Source: Heliocidaris tuberculata
Lineage: Eukaryota > Echinodermata > Echinoidea > Camarodonta > Echinometridae
Assembly: GCA_025618425.1 (NCBI GenBank)
Contig: CM046850.1
Span: 5,495,520-5,559,519, forward strand
DNA: 64,000 bases
Direction of reading: 5' to 3'
The position numbers were made by a program, and so were the translations under genes. The notes under the pieces were generated by a model. The model was not told the DNA's origin, ran no database searches, and saw nothing but the letters and a program-made list of their open reading frames with translations. Positions within the stretch are counted from its first letter, which is position 1. Every line of letters starts with the position of its first letter. Of the stretch, positions 21,532 through 30,985 are shown piece by piece.

Positions 21532-22413
21532 ATGGCAACGTACATTGGACCACTAAGATCTTATGTATCCGGTGTCATATTTGGAAGTTTTGTATTTGGC
21601 TTGTGTTATTACGTTTCCAGTTTTGCCGCGCATTTCATTGATCTTTCAACGAGCCATGCCTCAGGAGAAAATTTTAAGCGAGACATGATGAAATATGGCA
21701 GCCATCTTGAAAGTGAACACGATTTTTCCAATTCAGCGGTCGTCGAGACTAGCCTGCCTGGCACAGACCTGAACATGATGCAATGTCCGAAAAAGGACTT
21801 AGACCCAAGCTTTTTTGCCCAGTTAGAATGTAAGAAGCGGCTGCCTCAAGTCATCGGGATTGGCGTTGAGAAGTGTGGGACCGGAGCCCTGTCGTTCTTC
21901 CTCAACAGCCACCCTGCACTCGCGCACTCTGACCCCCAGGAGATCTACTACTGGAACAAGAATAAGGACAAAGATTTGGAGTGGTACCGAGAGCAGATGC
22001 CCATGTCTTCGAAATACCAGGTAACCATGGAGAAAACGCCTTCGTACATCTTCGACAAAGACGCGCCGGAGCGGATCAAAGCCGTGATGCCGCAAACCAA
22101 ATTCATCGTCCTTTTCCGAGATCCGATTGTCCGAGCTGTGTCGGATTACCTCCATCTCAAGGTAGTCGCGTTACCCGAGTTCTTTAAACCTCGGATCGTG
22201 CCGCCCGGTGAGGAACCGTTGTGTTATGTCAATACAACTTTTGAAGGATCCGTGATTAAACCGAATGGTGACGTCAATTCGGATAATGCTATCCTTACCC
22301 ACAGTGCATACGTGTTGTATCTTAAGAGATGGCTCAAAATATTTCCACGACGTCAGTTTCTCATCATTGATGGTGACGCGTTTGTTAGGAATCCTCTACC
22401 AATCTTGCAAAAG
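21532..22413 (+). CDS. heparan sulfate glucosamine 3-O-sulfotransferase-like, coding exon 1
   Basis: This is a Golgi type II sulfotransferase that would transfer sulfate from PAPS to glycosaminoglycan, most like the HS3ST family. The ATG sits in a strong Kozak context (ACCATGG). Residues 11-35 form the signal anchor. A variable stem runs to about residue 100. The catalytic domain starts at VIGIGVEKCGTGAL, the 5'-phosphosulfate loop with Lys114. EIYYW follows, with Glu137 at the position of the HS3ST catalytic base. Next come VTMEKTPSYIF and the 3'-phosphate site FIVLFRDPIVRAVSDY (Arg196, Ser204). An N-glycosylation sequon NTT lies at 234. The exon ends after Lys294 at phase 0 before GTAAAG. 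With exon 2 (23851) the protein is 373 aa, normal for the family. Several substrate-contact positions differ from canonical HS3STs, so the exact acceptor is uncertain. Confidence 0.88.
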
Positions 22414-22872
22414 GTAAAGCTCCTTTTTACCACCAATTCGAAGAAAAGGTTTATTTTCACAGCTTTTCTTTGATATATATATATATTTCTTCTTCTTTTG
22501 AAGTTTCTCTTTTCACCGTTCTTTCTTTTTCTCTGTCATTTCCCCCATCCTCCATTCTTCTGGCCCACTTTCTGTAAAATAATCCATCGGTCATCTTGCC
22601 TTCCTCTTCTCTATCTCTTTCTCTATTTGTCTCCATTAAGCCAGTTCATAGTTCATGGTATAAATGACCCTGAAAGGACCCAAATTAATGTATGCGCATA
22701 GGCATTTGTTTTGATGGACGCGCGACTTGTTTAACATGTAAAAATCATACTGGTGTGCGCATCGCAGTGCGCACGAAATGACAGGGCGTTAAGGTCAATT
22801 GTACTCAGTACAAACAGTGACCTTTAACTGCACATGCGCAAAGTGTAATTACGATCTGGCTGATTGTCTCTC

Positions 22873-23020
22873 CCCGTTTCCAGGGGAGCGTTTCATCAAG
22901 TGTTTTGTCAGTGGCTTTTACCGACAACTGTTATAAGCTATTGAAATCCTTGCATCTGACTGGCTGAGAGCAAATTTGTCGGTAAAAATCACTGACAAAA
23001 CGCTTGATGAAACGCTCCCC
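22873..23020. mobile_element. hairpin MITE GGGGAGCGTTTCATCAAG, copy 1
   Basis: The ends are inverted: GGGGAGCGTTTCATCAAG...TTTTGTCAGTG and CACTGACAAAACGCTTGATG..GCTCCCC. The arms share the TTACCGACAA segment and enclose a roughly 60-bp loop containing GCATCTGACTGGCTGAGAGC. A second copy lies at 29524-29663. Confidence 0.85.
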
Positions 23021-23059
23021 AGAGTTACAATTACTCCCATCCTCATTTTGTTCTTAATC

Positions 23060-23490
23060 GAAATGTTACATTGTCCACCAAGCGTACTCATATCTCCCCT
23101 GTTTTGCAGTCGCTACACTGGCTCCCTGTCAAACATTGCATTATTTTCAAAATTTTGTTGCTCACTTTTCACTGCGTTCACGGTTCTGCTCCCCAATACA
23201 ATACCTCTTTAATTCAAAATTACACCCCCTGGCGAGATCCTTGCGCTCATCCACTTCCAGTTCTCTTGTGATCCCTAAAGTCGCAAAATCTGGGGGGGGG
23301 GGGGATCATGCCCATGCGTGTCCTGAATTATGGAATAGCCTTCCTGAAGACATCAAAAAGTGCATAACATCTGATTCTTTTAAAAATCATGTAAAAACAT
23401 TTCTGTTTAATTCTTGATTAATTTCCCCATGCGCCTTGAGCACTCCACAGAGTGGATTTGGCGCTATATAAGTTACATTTATCATATCAT
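23060..23490 (+). mobile_element. 5'-truncated, frameshifted non-LTR retrotransposon 3' end
   Basis: It contains decayed reverse-transcriptase C-terminal coding: LQSLHWLPVKHCIIFKILLL, then a frameshift near 23245, then ELWNSLPEDIKKCI and a stop at 23416-23418. Its 3' UTR has GCGCCTTGAGCACTCC and GGATTTGGCGCTATATAAGT, the ending common to a widespread invertebrate non-LTR family. It lies in the sense direction in the sulfotransferase intron. Confidence 0.85.
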
Positions 23491-23850
23491 GCAGAATTCG
23501 TTCCTTGATATTAGTCATAGTCCGGGCGCATTAGTTCATTCCCTCAATATGCAAACTGGGGCAAGGGTCCCTTTATCACCCCAATTATCACATTCGGGCC
23601 TCTCGAGGTTTAGTGTGACTGTTGCACCATTTTGATTTCGGGTCGGGTCGTCATAAGTTCCTAAGTACTTAACAGGAAAAAAAAATCTTTTTCGTGCAAA
23701 TTCATTCCTTTCATATCTTAATGTGTGCCGTCACTACAGTGACGTTACTCGGCAACCTATTAATTACTTTTACGACTTAAGAAATATGATAATCGTGATT
23801 ACCGGCAATATCACATCTTCTCCCTTGTCTATTTCTCCCCTTGTTTCCAG

Positions 23851-24090
23851 GTTGAGTCTTTCTTAGGTATTCCCAAGTACTTCACCAAGAAGATCATCTA
23901 CTTTGACAAAGAGAAAGGTTTCTTCTGCAAATCGAAATTGCGCGGTAAAGGTACTGTTTGCGCAGGAGAAACGAAAGGGAGGAAGCATCCAGACGTTGAT
24001 GATGACGTCACCCGCAAGCTAAGAAGTTACTTTCGGTCCTACAATACCCAACTGGAAGACATGTTGGGCAAGAGGTTCTCATGGAGTTGA
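23851..24090 (+). CDS. heparan sulfate 3-O-sulfotransferase-like, coding exon 2 (C-terminus)
   Basis: It continues from Lys294 at phase 0: VESFLGIPKYFTKKIIYFDK, then EKGFFCKSKLRGKGTVCAGE, TKGRKHPDVDDDV and LGKRFSWS with TGA at 24088-24090. The Cys pair (residues 320 and 331) and the KGRKHP loop match the C-terminal disulfide and PAPS-contact loop of HS3ST enzymes. The final aromatic (FSW) corresponds to the F.W near HS3ST C-termini. No frameshift or stop interrupts the joined frame, so the gene appears intact. A transposon starts 15 bp after the stop codon. Confidence 0.88.
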   Translation, partial: VESFLGIPKYFTKKIIYFDKEKGFFCKSKLRGKGTVCAGETKGRKHPDVDDDVTRKLRSYFRSYNTQLEDMLGKRFSWS

Positions 24091-24105
24091 AGGCCACTTC
24101 GACCT

Positions 24106-24650
24106 TAGCCTTTTGACAAGGCCTCGTGACTTGGCTATTTTCCTCGTCATGCTGTGCCTGAGATGAGACTAGCCGGCGACGAAAAGAATCAACACGGCCC
24201 GGGTGAACGTGCGATCGAGCGACTTTAGTCGCGAGGCCTTTTGGAACCTGGGTTTTCATCGTCCGATATGAATTACTCACGAGTTGACATTCGTATGCTA
24301 ACACGCCTACCGAGGATTATCGACCAATCACAACGGTATCTGCGGGGCTTGCTTTCCATGATTGATGTAGCTTGCACGGGGTGCCGAGATGAAGGCGAAT
24401 TTGCATACCAAATTTATGCTGACGTCATGCGAAGATACGTTCGCTCATTGGCTCCTACCTATAAGGTAGCAGATCCTCGCTAGGAACAAGGGATAACATA
24501 AGAAATACAGGCCAGGTTCCAAAAGACCCTCGCGACTCACGTCGCTCGATCGCGCATTCACCGGGCTGGGCGGCTAGTCTTGTTATGCAGCCACTACTAG
24601 CTTACTTGCCGAGAAAAATAGCCAAGTCACGAGGGCCTTGTCAAAAGGCT
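24106..24650. mobile_element. Mutator-like foldback element in the sulfotransferase 3' UTR
   Basis: The arms start TAGCCTTTTGACAAGGCC and end GGGCCTTGTCAAAAGGCT. They extend about 100 bp through CTCGTGACTTGGCTATTTT and more loosely to GCGATCGAGCGAC. The element is flanked by a direct 10-bp repeat ACTTCGACCT (24096-24105 and 24651-24660). Long inverted repeats with a 9-11-bp target duplication fit Mutator-like elements. No transposase is present. Confidence 0.75.
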
Positions 24651-24686
24651 ACTTCGACCTTGGTAACAAGTTGAGTTGAGTAGATG

Positions 24687-24715
24687 CCGCAAGCTAAGAA
24701 GTTTCTTTCGGTTCT
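24687..24715 (+). repeat. duplicate of part of sulfotransferase exon 2 in the 3' UTR
   Basis: CCGCAAGCTAAGAAGTT followed by CTTTCGGT repeats the coding segment 24012-24040 with two mismatches. The next stretch CCTTGGTAATAAATTGATTT repeats 24657-24680 (CCTTGGTAACAAGTTGAGTT). So a 3'-terminal segment was tandemly duplicated and partly deleted. An AATAAA at 24741-24746 is a candidate polyadenylation signal. Confidence 0.7.
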
Positions 24716-25213
24716 TTAAAAAGGGTAACCCAACCTTGGTAATAAATTGATTTGTGTAAAAGCAGAAAAATGGGAAAAACAGGATGGTGAAAGTTCGAAA
24801 GAAATCGGACAGGGAGAAAGTTATTGATGTTTGAAAATTAAGATCACTAAATCTATGTAAATCTCAAATTGGCAAATTGGTTAGTCGATTGTGACATATA
24901 GAGGCGGTTCAACTCTTATCAAAGAAACGAGTGGGTGAAAGTTTGAACGAAATCTGACGATTAATAGTCACTTTTACGTGCAGAGAAAGCTCTCTCTTAT
25001 TATTCTGTTGTACACTATAATTTCAATTTCCTCCTAGGTAACATTTTCCCTGGGGCTTTACTGAAGATGGATTAAAGATGTCATATTGATAAATGTCATC
25101 CAAATAAATTAAAAGGAGGATCATGTTAAGAAAGAGAAGTTCAGATAAAATTATCGGCTAAATAGAGTACAGAAGTTTGACGTCATACTGGCCAAGTTGT
25201 CAAGGTTGCTGGT
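24716..25213. other. 3' flank of the sulfotransferase gene
   Basis: AT-rich. Apart from the candidate AATAAA at 24741 no feature is recognised. Confidence 0.45.
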
Positions 25214-25280
25214 TCCAAACAATATTGTGCATAGTGATCACACCAGTATGGCACGCCATTAGGGAATTAAATATAATTGT

Positions 25281-25760
25281 TCAACATCAATACAAAATAT
25301 ATTTCACTTTAACAAATATATATTTATCTTTTACAAAATCATTTCACTCCAGTCAATATATATTTCACTCTTAACAAATATATTTCACTTTTCACAAAAT
25401 TTCATTTCACTATTTCACAAATATTCATGTCACGTTTTCACAAAAATCCTTTTCACTTTTAACAAAATTCATTTCACATTTTACAAAATTACATTTCACT
25501 TTTAACAAAATTACATTTCACTTTTAACAAAATTTCATTTCACTTTTTCACAAAAATCCTTTTCACTTTTAACAAAATTTCATTTCACTTTTCCCAAAAA
25601 TACATTTCACTTTTCACAAATTTTCATTTCACTTTTCATAAAAAAATTCATTTCACTTTTCGCAAAAATTCATTTCACTTTTCACAAAAAAATCATTTCA
25701 CTTTTCACAAAAATTCATTTCACTTTCAAGAGGAAATAAATTCCACTTTAAAAGAAAAAT
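25281..25760 (+). repeat. minisatellite TTTCACTTTTCACAAAATTCA (left palindrome arm)
   Basis: About 22 diverged copies of a 20-23-bp unit ending in ATTTCACTTT. Confidence 0.92.
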
Positions 25761-26844
25761 GCATTCCATTTATAGGCCTATTGTCTCGAAACAACTTTGC
25801 TTGTCATGCATCTAGACCCCGATCTGGACCTGCGTGTACATTCCTCTCGTATAATATACATGTGCGTACTGTGCGTAGAAATCATTCCTCTTTCACCAAA
25901 ATCATTTCACTGTGATAAAAACCATTTCACTCTGAAAAAAAATACGTTCCTCTTTTTTCTCGGCCTAAAGGTGGCGCTATAGCCGGCTAGGTCGAGCTAC
26001 CACACGTGCCCGGCGCGGCGCAATCGAATCCCATCCAATTTCTGAACGCGACGTCGACGTTTATACTCCCCATCCTCAGGGATGTCGCTAGAACATTTTG
26101 AATGGGGGGGGGGGGGGGTGACACCCAAATTTGCCGACAAAAATGCTGCACCTTAATCTCTCCCCTCCCCCCCCCCCCCACACACAAATAGCAATAAAAG
26201 AAAATCGCAGATGTAGACGGGGGGGGGGGGGGGGGTCGCTAGGGAGGGGGTGGGAGAGGGGTGTGGGGGTGTCACACCCCCACTCGAAGTTTTTGTCGGC
26301 AAATGCGCCACCTCTGTCGGCAAAAAAGGAGGGGAAAAAGGGGAAGGGAAGAGGAAAGATAAAAGGAAAAGAAGAAAAGAGAAAGGAGTAGGGGAAAAAA
26401 AGAAAAGGGAAAGGAAGGGGGGAAGAGGGAAATGAGAAGGAAAAGAAAAGGAAAGGAAAGAAAAAGAGGGGGAAAATGGCATTATTTTTTGGTCGCTCGC
26501 ACGTTCACTGGAATATCCAAATATTTGTGAAGCAAGGTTCCCAGATAATAATATTATGTAACTTTTGTTTGTAACTTCTGTACGTTTTCACTACGAAAAG
26601 TTAAACAAAATTTTGCTCGCCCGCAAGAACATTGGAATTTTAATATTCGGGCAAAAAGCGTCCCCCTTCGGCAATGGGGCAGCCCCCCCCCCTTCCCCCG
26701 ATGATTTTCAAAAGTTCCGATATTCATTTTTGGGGCAGCAAGGTGCTGGAATATCCTATTTTTGTGAAGCATTGCAAGGTTCCCCAAGCTTAAACTGAAA
26801 CAAACTGAAACTGAAACTAATATCATGTAACTTGTGTATTCACA

Positions 26845-26945
26845 GGCGTAGCCAGGATTTTTCAATGTGGAGGAGGGGGGCAGACGTGAAGGATCCAACC
26901 GCGTAGCCAGGATTTCATTTTAGGGGGCGGTTGTGAGCACGCGAA
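26845..26945. mobile_element. module with AGGCGTAGCCAGGATTT ends (left arm)
   Basis: CACAGGCGTAGCCAGGATTT and CGCGTAGCCAGGATTTCATT lie in succession; their mirror images lie at about 27758-27840. Ends of the form CAGGCGTAGCCAGG resemble hAT-type MITE termini, but no target duplication was resolved. Confidence 0.35.
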
Positions 26946-27249
26946 GCGTGCGAAATTGGTGATGAGGGGTGGGTGCAGGGAGGGAGGGGGAAGTTTCCCT
27001 CCTCCCTCGCGAAGCGCGAAAACTGTGACGTTTTAGCAAATTTGAGAGAAAGATCCCATTGCCCGAATATCAACCGTTCAATTTCTAAATGTTTGCGAGC
27101 GAGCGAGCAAAATTAAAAAAACAAAATTTCGTCGTGAAAATGCACAGAAGTTACATACACACATAGGCGTAGCCAGGGGGCCCATTAAAAAATAAAACGA
27201 GAGCGAAAAAGCGGTGGAAATGAGAGAAAAAAGTCTAAGCAGGCGCTAC

Positions 27250-27680
27250 AAGCCGTTATCTTTCTCTCAAAATTTGCTAGAACGCCAAAGTTCCCTCTCC
27301 CCCGGGAAGGGGGAAATAACTCCCCTCCCTGCACCAATCCCTGATGCATAGAGTGCAATGTTGCGTCCAAATAATTGAAAGCAGTCCGGGCGTCGAACTA
27401 TAACTTTCCACCTAAAAAAATTGTTTGCTACGAGCCGTTATCTTTCTCTCAAATTTGCTATAAAAAATAAGAGCTTTCGCGCTTCGCGCGGGAGGGGGGA
27501 AATTCCCCCTCCCTGCACCCACCCCTGTTACATACAGTATAGTGTTGCGTCCAAATAATTGAAAAGCACCCCGGGCGTCGAACTAACTTTCCGCCTAAAA
27601 AAAAGGTGCTAGCCGTTATCTTTCTCTGAAATTTGCTAAAACGTCAGAGCTTTCGCGCTTCGCGCGGGAGGGGAAAAACT
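27250..27680. repeat. triplicated core unit (about 180 bp) at the palindrome centre
   Basis: Three tandem copies begin AGCCGTTATCTTTCTCT (near 27253, 27435 and 27611). Each is followed by a GCGCTTCGCGC-type segment or its variant, CCCTCCCTGCACC, and (in the first two) TGTTGCGTCCAAATAATTGA and CGGGCGTCGAACTA. The third merges into the right arm. Confidence 0.8.
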
Positions 27681-28814
27681 TCCCCCCTCCCTCCCTGCAC
27701 CCACCCCTAGTCATCACCAATTTCGCACGCTTCGCGTGCTCACAACTGCCCCTGCAAAATGAAATCCTGGCTACGCGGTTGGATCCTTCACGTCTGCCAC
27801 CCCCCCCCCCCCTCCCATTGAAAAATCCTGGCTACGCCTGTGCATACACAAGTTACATAATATTATTATCTGGGAACCTTGCAATGTTTCACAAAAATTG
27901 GATATTCAAGCACCTCGCTGCCCGAATATGAATATCGGAACTTTTGAAAATTCTCGGGGGAAGGGGGGGGGGGGGCTGCAGCCCATTGCTGAAGGGGGAC
28001 GCCTTTAATATTAAAGTATTGAAATTCCAGTGTTCTTGCGAGCGAGCAAAAATAATGCCATTTTTTCCCTTTTTTTACTTTACTTCCCTTTTCTTTTCCT
28101 TCTTTTTTCCCCCTTTTCTTTTTCTTTTTTTCCTTTCCATTCCCTTTTCTTTTTTCTTATCTTTTTTTCTCCTTTCTCTTTTCTCCTTTTCCTTTTATCT
28201 TTCCTCTTCCCTTTCCCTTTTTTCCCTTCCTTTTTTTTTTTTTTTTTTGCCGACAGAGGCGGCGCATTTGCCGACAGAAACTTTGAGTGGGGATGTGACA
28301 CCCCCACATTCCTCCCCCACCCCCTCCCTAGCGACCCCCCTGTCTACATCTGCGATTTTCTTTTATTGTTATTTGTGTGTGGGGGGGGGGGGATTAAGGT
28401 GCAGCATTTTTGTCGGCAAATTTGGGTGTCACCCCCCCCCCCCCCCCCCCCCCCCCCATTCAAAATGTTCTAGCGACACCCCTGAGGATGGGGAGTAACG
28501 TCGACGTCGCGTTCGGAAATTGGATGCGATTCGATTGCGCTGCGCCGGGCACGTGTGGTAGCTCGAGCTAGCTGGCTATAGCGCCACCTTTAGGCCGAGA
28601 AAAAAGAGGAACGTATTTTTTTTCAGAGTGAAATGGTTTTTATCACAGTGAAATGATTTTGGTGAAAGAGGAATGATTTCTACGCACAGTACGCACATGT
28701 ATATTATACGAGAGGAATGTACACGCAGGTCCAGATCGAGGTCTAGATGCGTGACAAGCAAAGTTGTTTCGAGACAATAGGCCTATAAATGGAATGCATT
28801 TTTCTTTTAAAGTG

Positions 28815-29390
28815 GAATTTATTTCCTTTTGAAAGTGAAATGATTTTTTGTGAAAAGTGAAATGATTTTTTTATGAAAAGTGAAATGAAAATTTGTGAAA
28901 AGTGAAATGTATTTTTGGGAAAAGTGAAATGAAATTTTGTTAAAAGTGAAAAGGATTTTTGTGAAAAAGTGAAATGAAATTTTATTAAAAGTGAAATGTA
29001 ATTTTGTAAAATGTGAAATGATTTTTTGTGAAAAGTGAAATGAATTTTTTATGAAAAGTGAAATGAAAATTTGTGAAAAGTGAAATGTATTTTTGGGAAA
29101 AGTGAAATGAAATTTTGTTAAAAGTGAAAAGGATTTTTGTGAAAAAGTGAAATGAAATTTTGTTAAAAGTGAAATGTAATTTTGTAAAATGTGAAATGAA
29201 TTTTTGTTAAAAGTGAAAAGGATATTTGTGAAAACGTGACATGAATATTTGTGAAATAGTGAAATGAAATTTTGTGAAAAGTGAAATATATTTGTTTAGA
29301 GTGAAATATATAATGACTGGAGTGAAATGGTTTTGTAAAAGATAAATATGCATTTGTTAAAGTGAAATATATTTTGTATTGATGTTGAAC
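28815..29390 (-). repeat. minisatellite TTTCACTTTTCACAAAATTCA (right palindrome arm)
   Basis: Inverted counterpart of 25281-25760 (AAAAGTGAAATG units). It is about 95 bp longer, so copy number has changed since the arms formed. Confidence 0.92.
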
Positions 29391-29523
29391 AATTATATTT
29401 AATTCCCTAATGGCGTGCCATCACACCAGAGCCAAACACTGAAATTGCCCTGCTGATGCTCTTTGCTTGAATGATTTCACGGTGAACCCCATGCGCAAGC
29501 TCTGTTGTTTGGAACCAGTAACC

Positions 29524-29663
29524 AGGGGAGCGTTTCATCAAGCGTTTTGTCAGTGATTTTTACTGACAATTTTGCTCTCAGCCAATCAGATGCAAGGATT
29601 TCAGTAGCTTAAAACAGTTGTCGGTAAAAATCACTGACAAAACGCTTGATGAAACATTCCACT
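29524..29663. mobile_element. hairpin MITE GGGGAGCGTTTCATCAAG, copy 2
   Basis: Same termini and loop (CAGCCAATCAGATGCAAGGA) as 22873-23020. The distal end has decayed to GATGAAACATTCC. It sits just outside the right end of the large palindrome. Confidence 0.85.
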
Positions 29664-30520
29664 GGACGACTAGGGAATATGACTAAGGAGCCCAGTACCT
29701 CCGTGGTATGACGATCATGACGATAGCACTTCGGTACTCTATTCTCGTCATTCTGTGCATGTGAAGGAGCTACTAGGAGCGATATTATCAAATTGCCAAT
29801 TTGAAGTTCTCGTATGTGCAGTGATCTCAAAGATTTATAGCTTTCATAGCATTTCTTAAAAATCCAATCTCGTTCAAACTTTCACCAGTCCGTTTGTATT
29901 ACTTCCCTGCTTTCATTCAGAGTACTGTGCTATTATTGTGGGATTCCCTCTCCCTTTCATTTCCCTTACATAATGGGACTAAGCATTAATTTTAAACTAC
30001 TGAATTTAAACTGCAGTTTAATACATAATTATCGTCTACACAAAATTTACATTACAGTATGTTTAGTTTATTTAAGTAACACAAAATATAAAGTAAAATA
30101 GAAACATTGGAGGAGGAAAACAATTTACGCGTCAAAATTGAGTTAATGAACATTTGTGCTAGCCGAAGACATGATATTAATGTATATTTTATGTGTCTAT
30201 TCATGGAAAATGTCTTAACGCAACGAATATAAAAATCTGGGCTCTACCAGCCCCATTCTCCTCCAAGCGTCCAAGCATAGGTCTTTTTTAATGGGGAGGG
30301 GGCAGTGGCGTATCCAGAAATAGATCCTTTCTTGACCTTGAAGAGAGGGGCGGGGGGGGGGGGGGGAGGATTCACAACGCAACGTGCCAAAGATATTTTC
30401 CCTTTAATCTCACGTGTAACGTCTGTTAATAGTGTTTACTATTTATGTTTGTTTATTTATAATATGTACAAAATGTGTGTTTATAGTTTCGCATATCGCA
30501 TATGGATAAATTAATTTACA

Positions 30521-30571
<51 letters not shown>

Positions 30572-30595
30572 TCTGCTCCCCTGATTCTTCCTCCC
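29664..30595. other. intergenic, no gene recognised
   Basis: AT-rich, with an 18-nt interrupted G run near 30349-30366 and a (CT)n microsatellite at 30521-30571. Confidence 0.5.
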
Positions 30596-30776
30596 AACCA
30601 GGGTGTTAATTTAACACCATCTCGGTATCAATACTGGGCTACACCAGATAAGTGTTAAAACAACACCAGTTAGTGCTAAAACAACGGCAGTTTGATTCGA
30701 AACTGGTGTTGTTTTAACACTTATCTGGTGTAGCCCAATATAGATACCAAGATGGTGTTAAATTAACACCCTGGTT
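30596..30776. mobile_element. hairpin MITE AACCAGGGTGTTAATTTAAC (181 bp)
   Basis: The arms are almost perfectly complementary: AACCAGGGTGTTAATTTAAC, then a TGGGCTACACCAGATAAGTG segment, mirrored by CACTTATCTGGTGTAGCCCA and GTTAAATTAACACCCTGGTT. The central spacer is about 35 bp. A degraded partial copy follows at about 30916-30985. Confidence 0.9.
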
Positions 30777-30915
30777 TTTCAAGTGTACTCTCTATAAGAA
30801 TTATCTATGTTATACATTTATATGTATATGTCTACAAATAAGGCAATGTATTCAAATAATGATTTACTTTGTCTGGAAGAGTTGTGTGTCATAAATATGA
30901 GTTACACTGCAATGA

Positions 30916-30985
30916 ACCAGGTTGTTAAGTTAACAGTACCTCGCTATTGATATATCTACACAAGATGGTGTTAAAACAGCACCAA
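30916..30985. mobile_element. degraded partial copy of the AACCAGGGTGTTAA MITE
   Basis: AACCAGGTTGTTAAGTTAAC followed by ACCTCGCTATTGATAT, then AAGATGGTGTTAAAACAGCA. This matches one arm and part of the other of the element at 30596. Confidence 0.6.

Larger units (their letters stand above)
22414..23850 (+). other. sulfotransferase intron (1,437 bp) with two mobile elements
   Basis: GTAAAG donor at 22414 and TTGTTTCCAG acceptor ending 23850. It includes a hairpin MITE (22873-23020) and a non-LTR retrotransposon tail (about 23060-23490). The pyrimidine-rich stretch just after the donor gives spurious Phe/Leu frames. Confidence 0.85.
25214..29512. repeat. giant diverged palindrome (arms about 1.9 kb)
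   Basis: The left arm (25214-27052) and the right arm (27618-29512) are inverted copies centred near 27337. Paired landmarks: GGCACGCCATTAGGGAATTA at 25252 and its complement at 29400; the TTTCAC minisatellites; GACCTGCGTGTACATTCCTC at 25827 and its complement near 28730; GCGACGTCGACG at 26049 and CGTCGACGTCGC at 28500; GCGTAGCCAGGAT near 26849/26903 and ATCCTGGCTACGC near 27765/27825. The arms differ by many substitutions, indels and homopolymer lengths. No protein-coding capacity beyond simple-sequence frames. Confidence 0.88.

Noticed and set aside
21823..22155. 110-codon minus-strand frame
   Set aside because: Antisense shadow of sulfotransferase exon 1.
25281..25760. CRISPR-like array
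   Set aside because: The roughly 22-bp unit is repeated without unique spacers, and the context is eukaryotic. It is a minisatellite.
27944..28498. 184-codon plus-strand frame inside the palindrome
   Set aside because: It is driven by pyrimidine and C homopolymers in a repeat arm; the mirrored arm breaks the frame.
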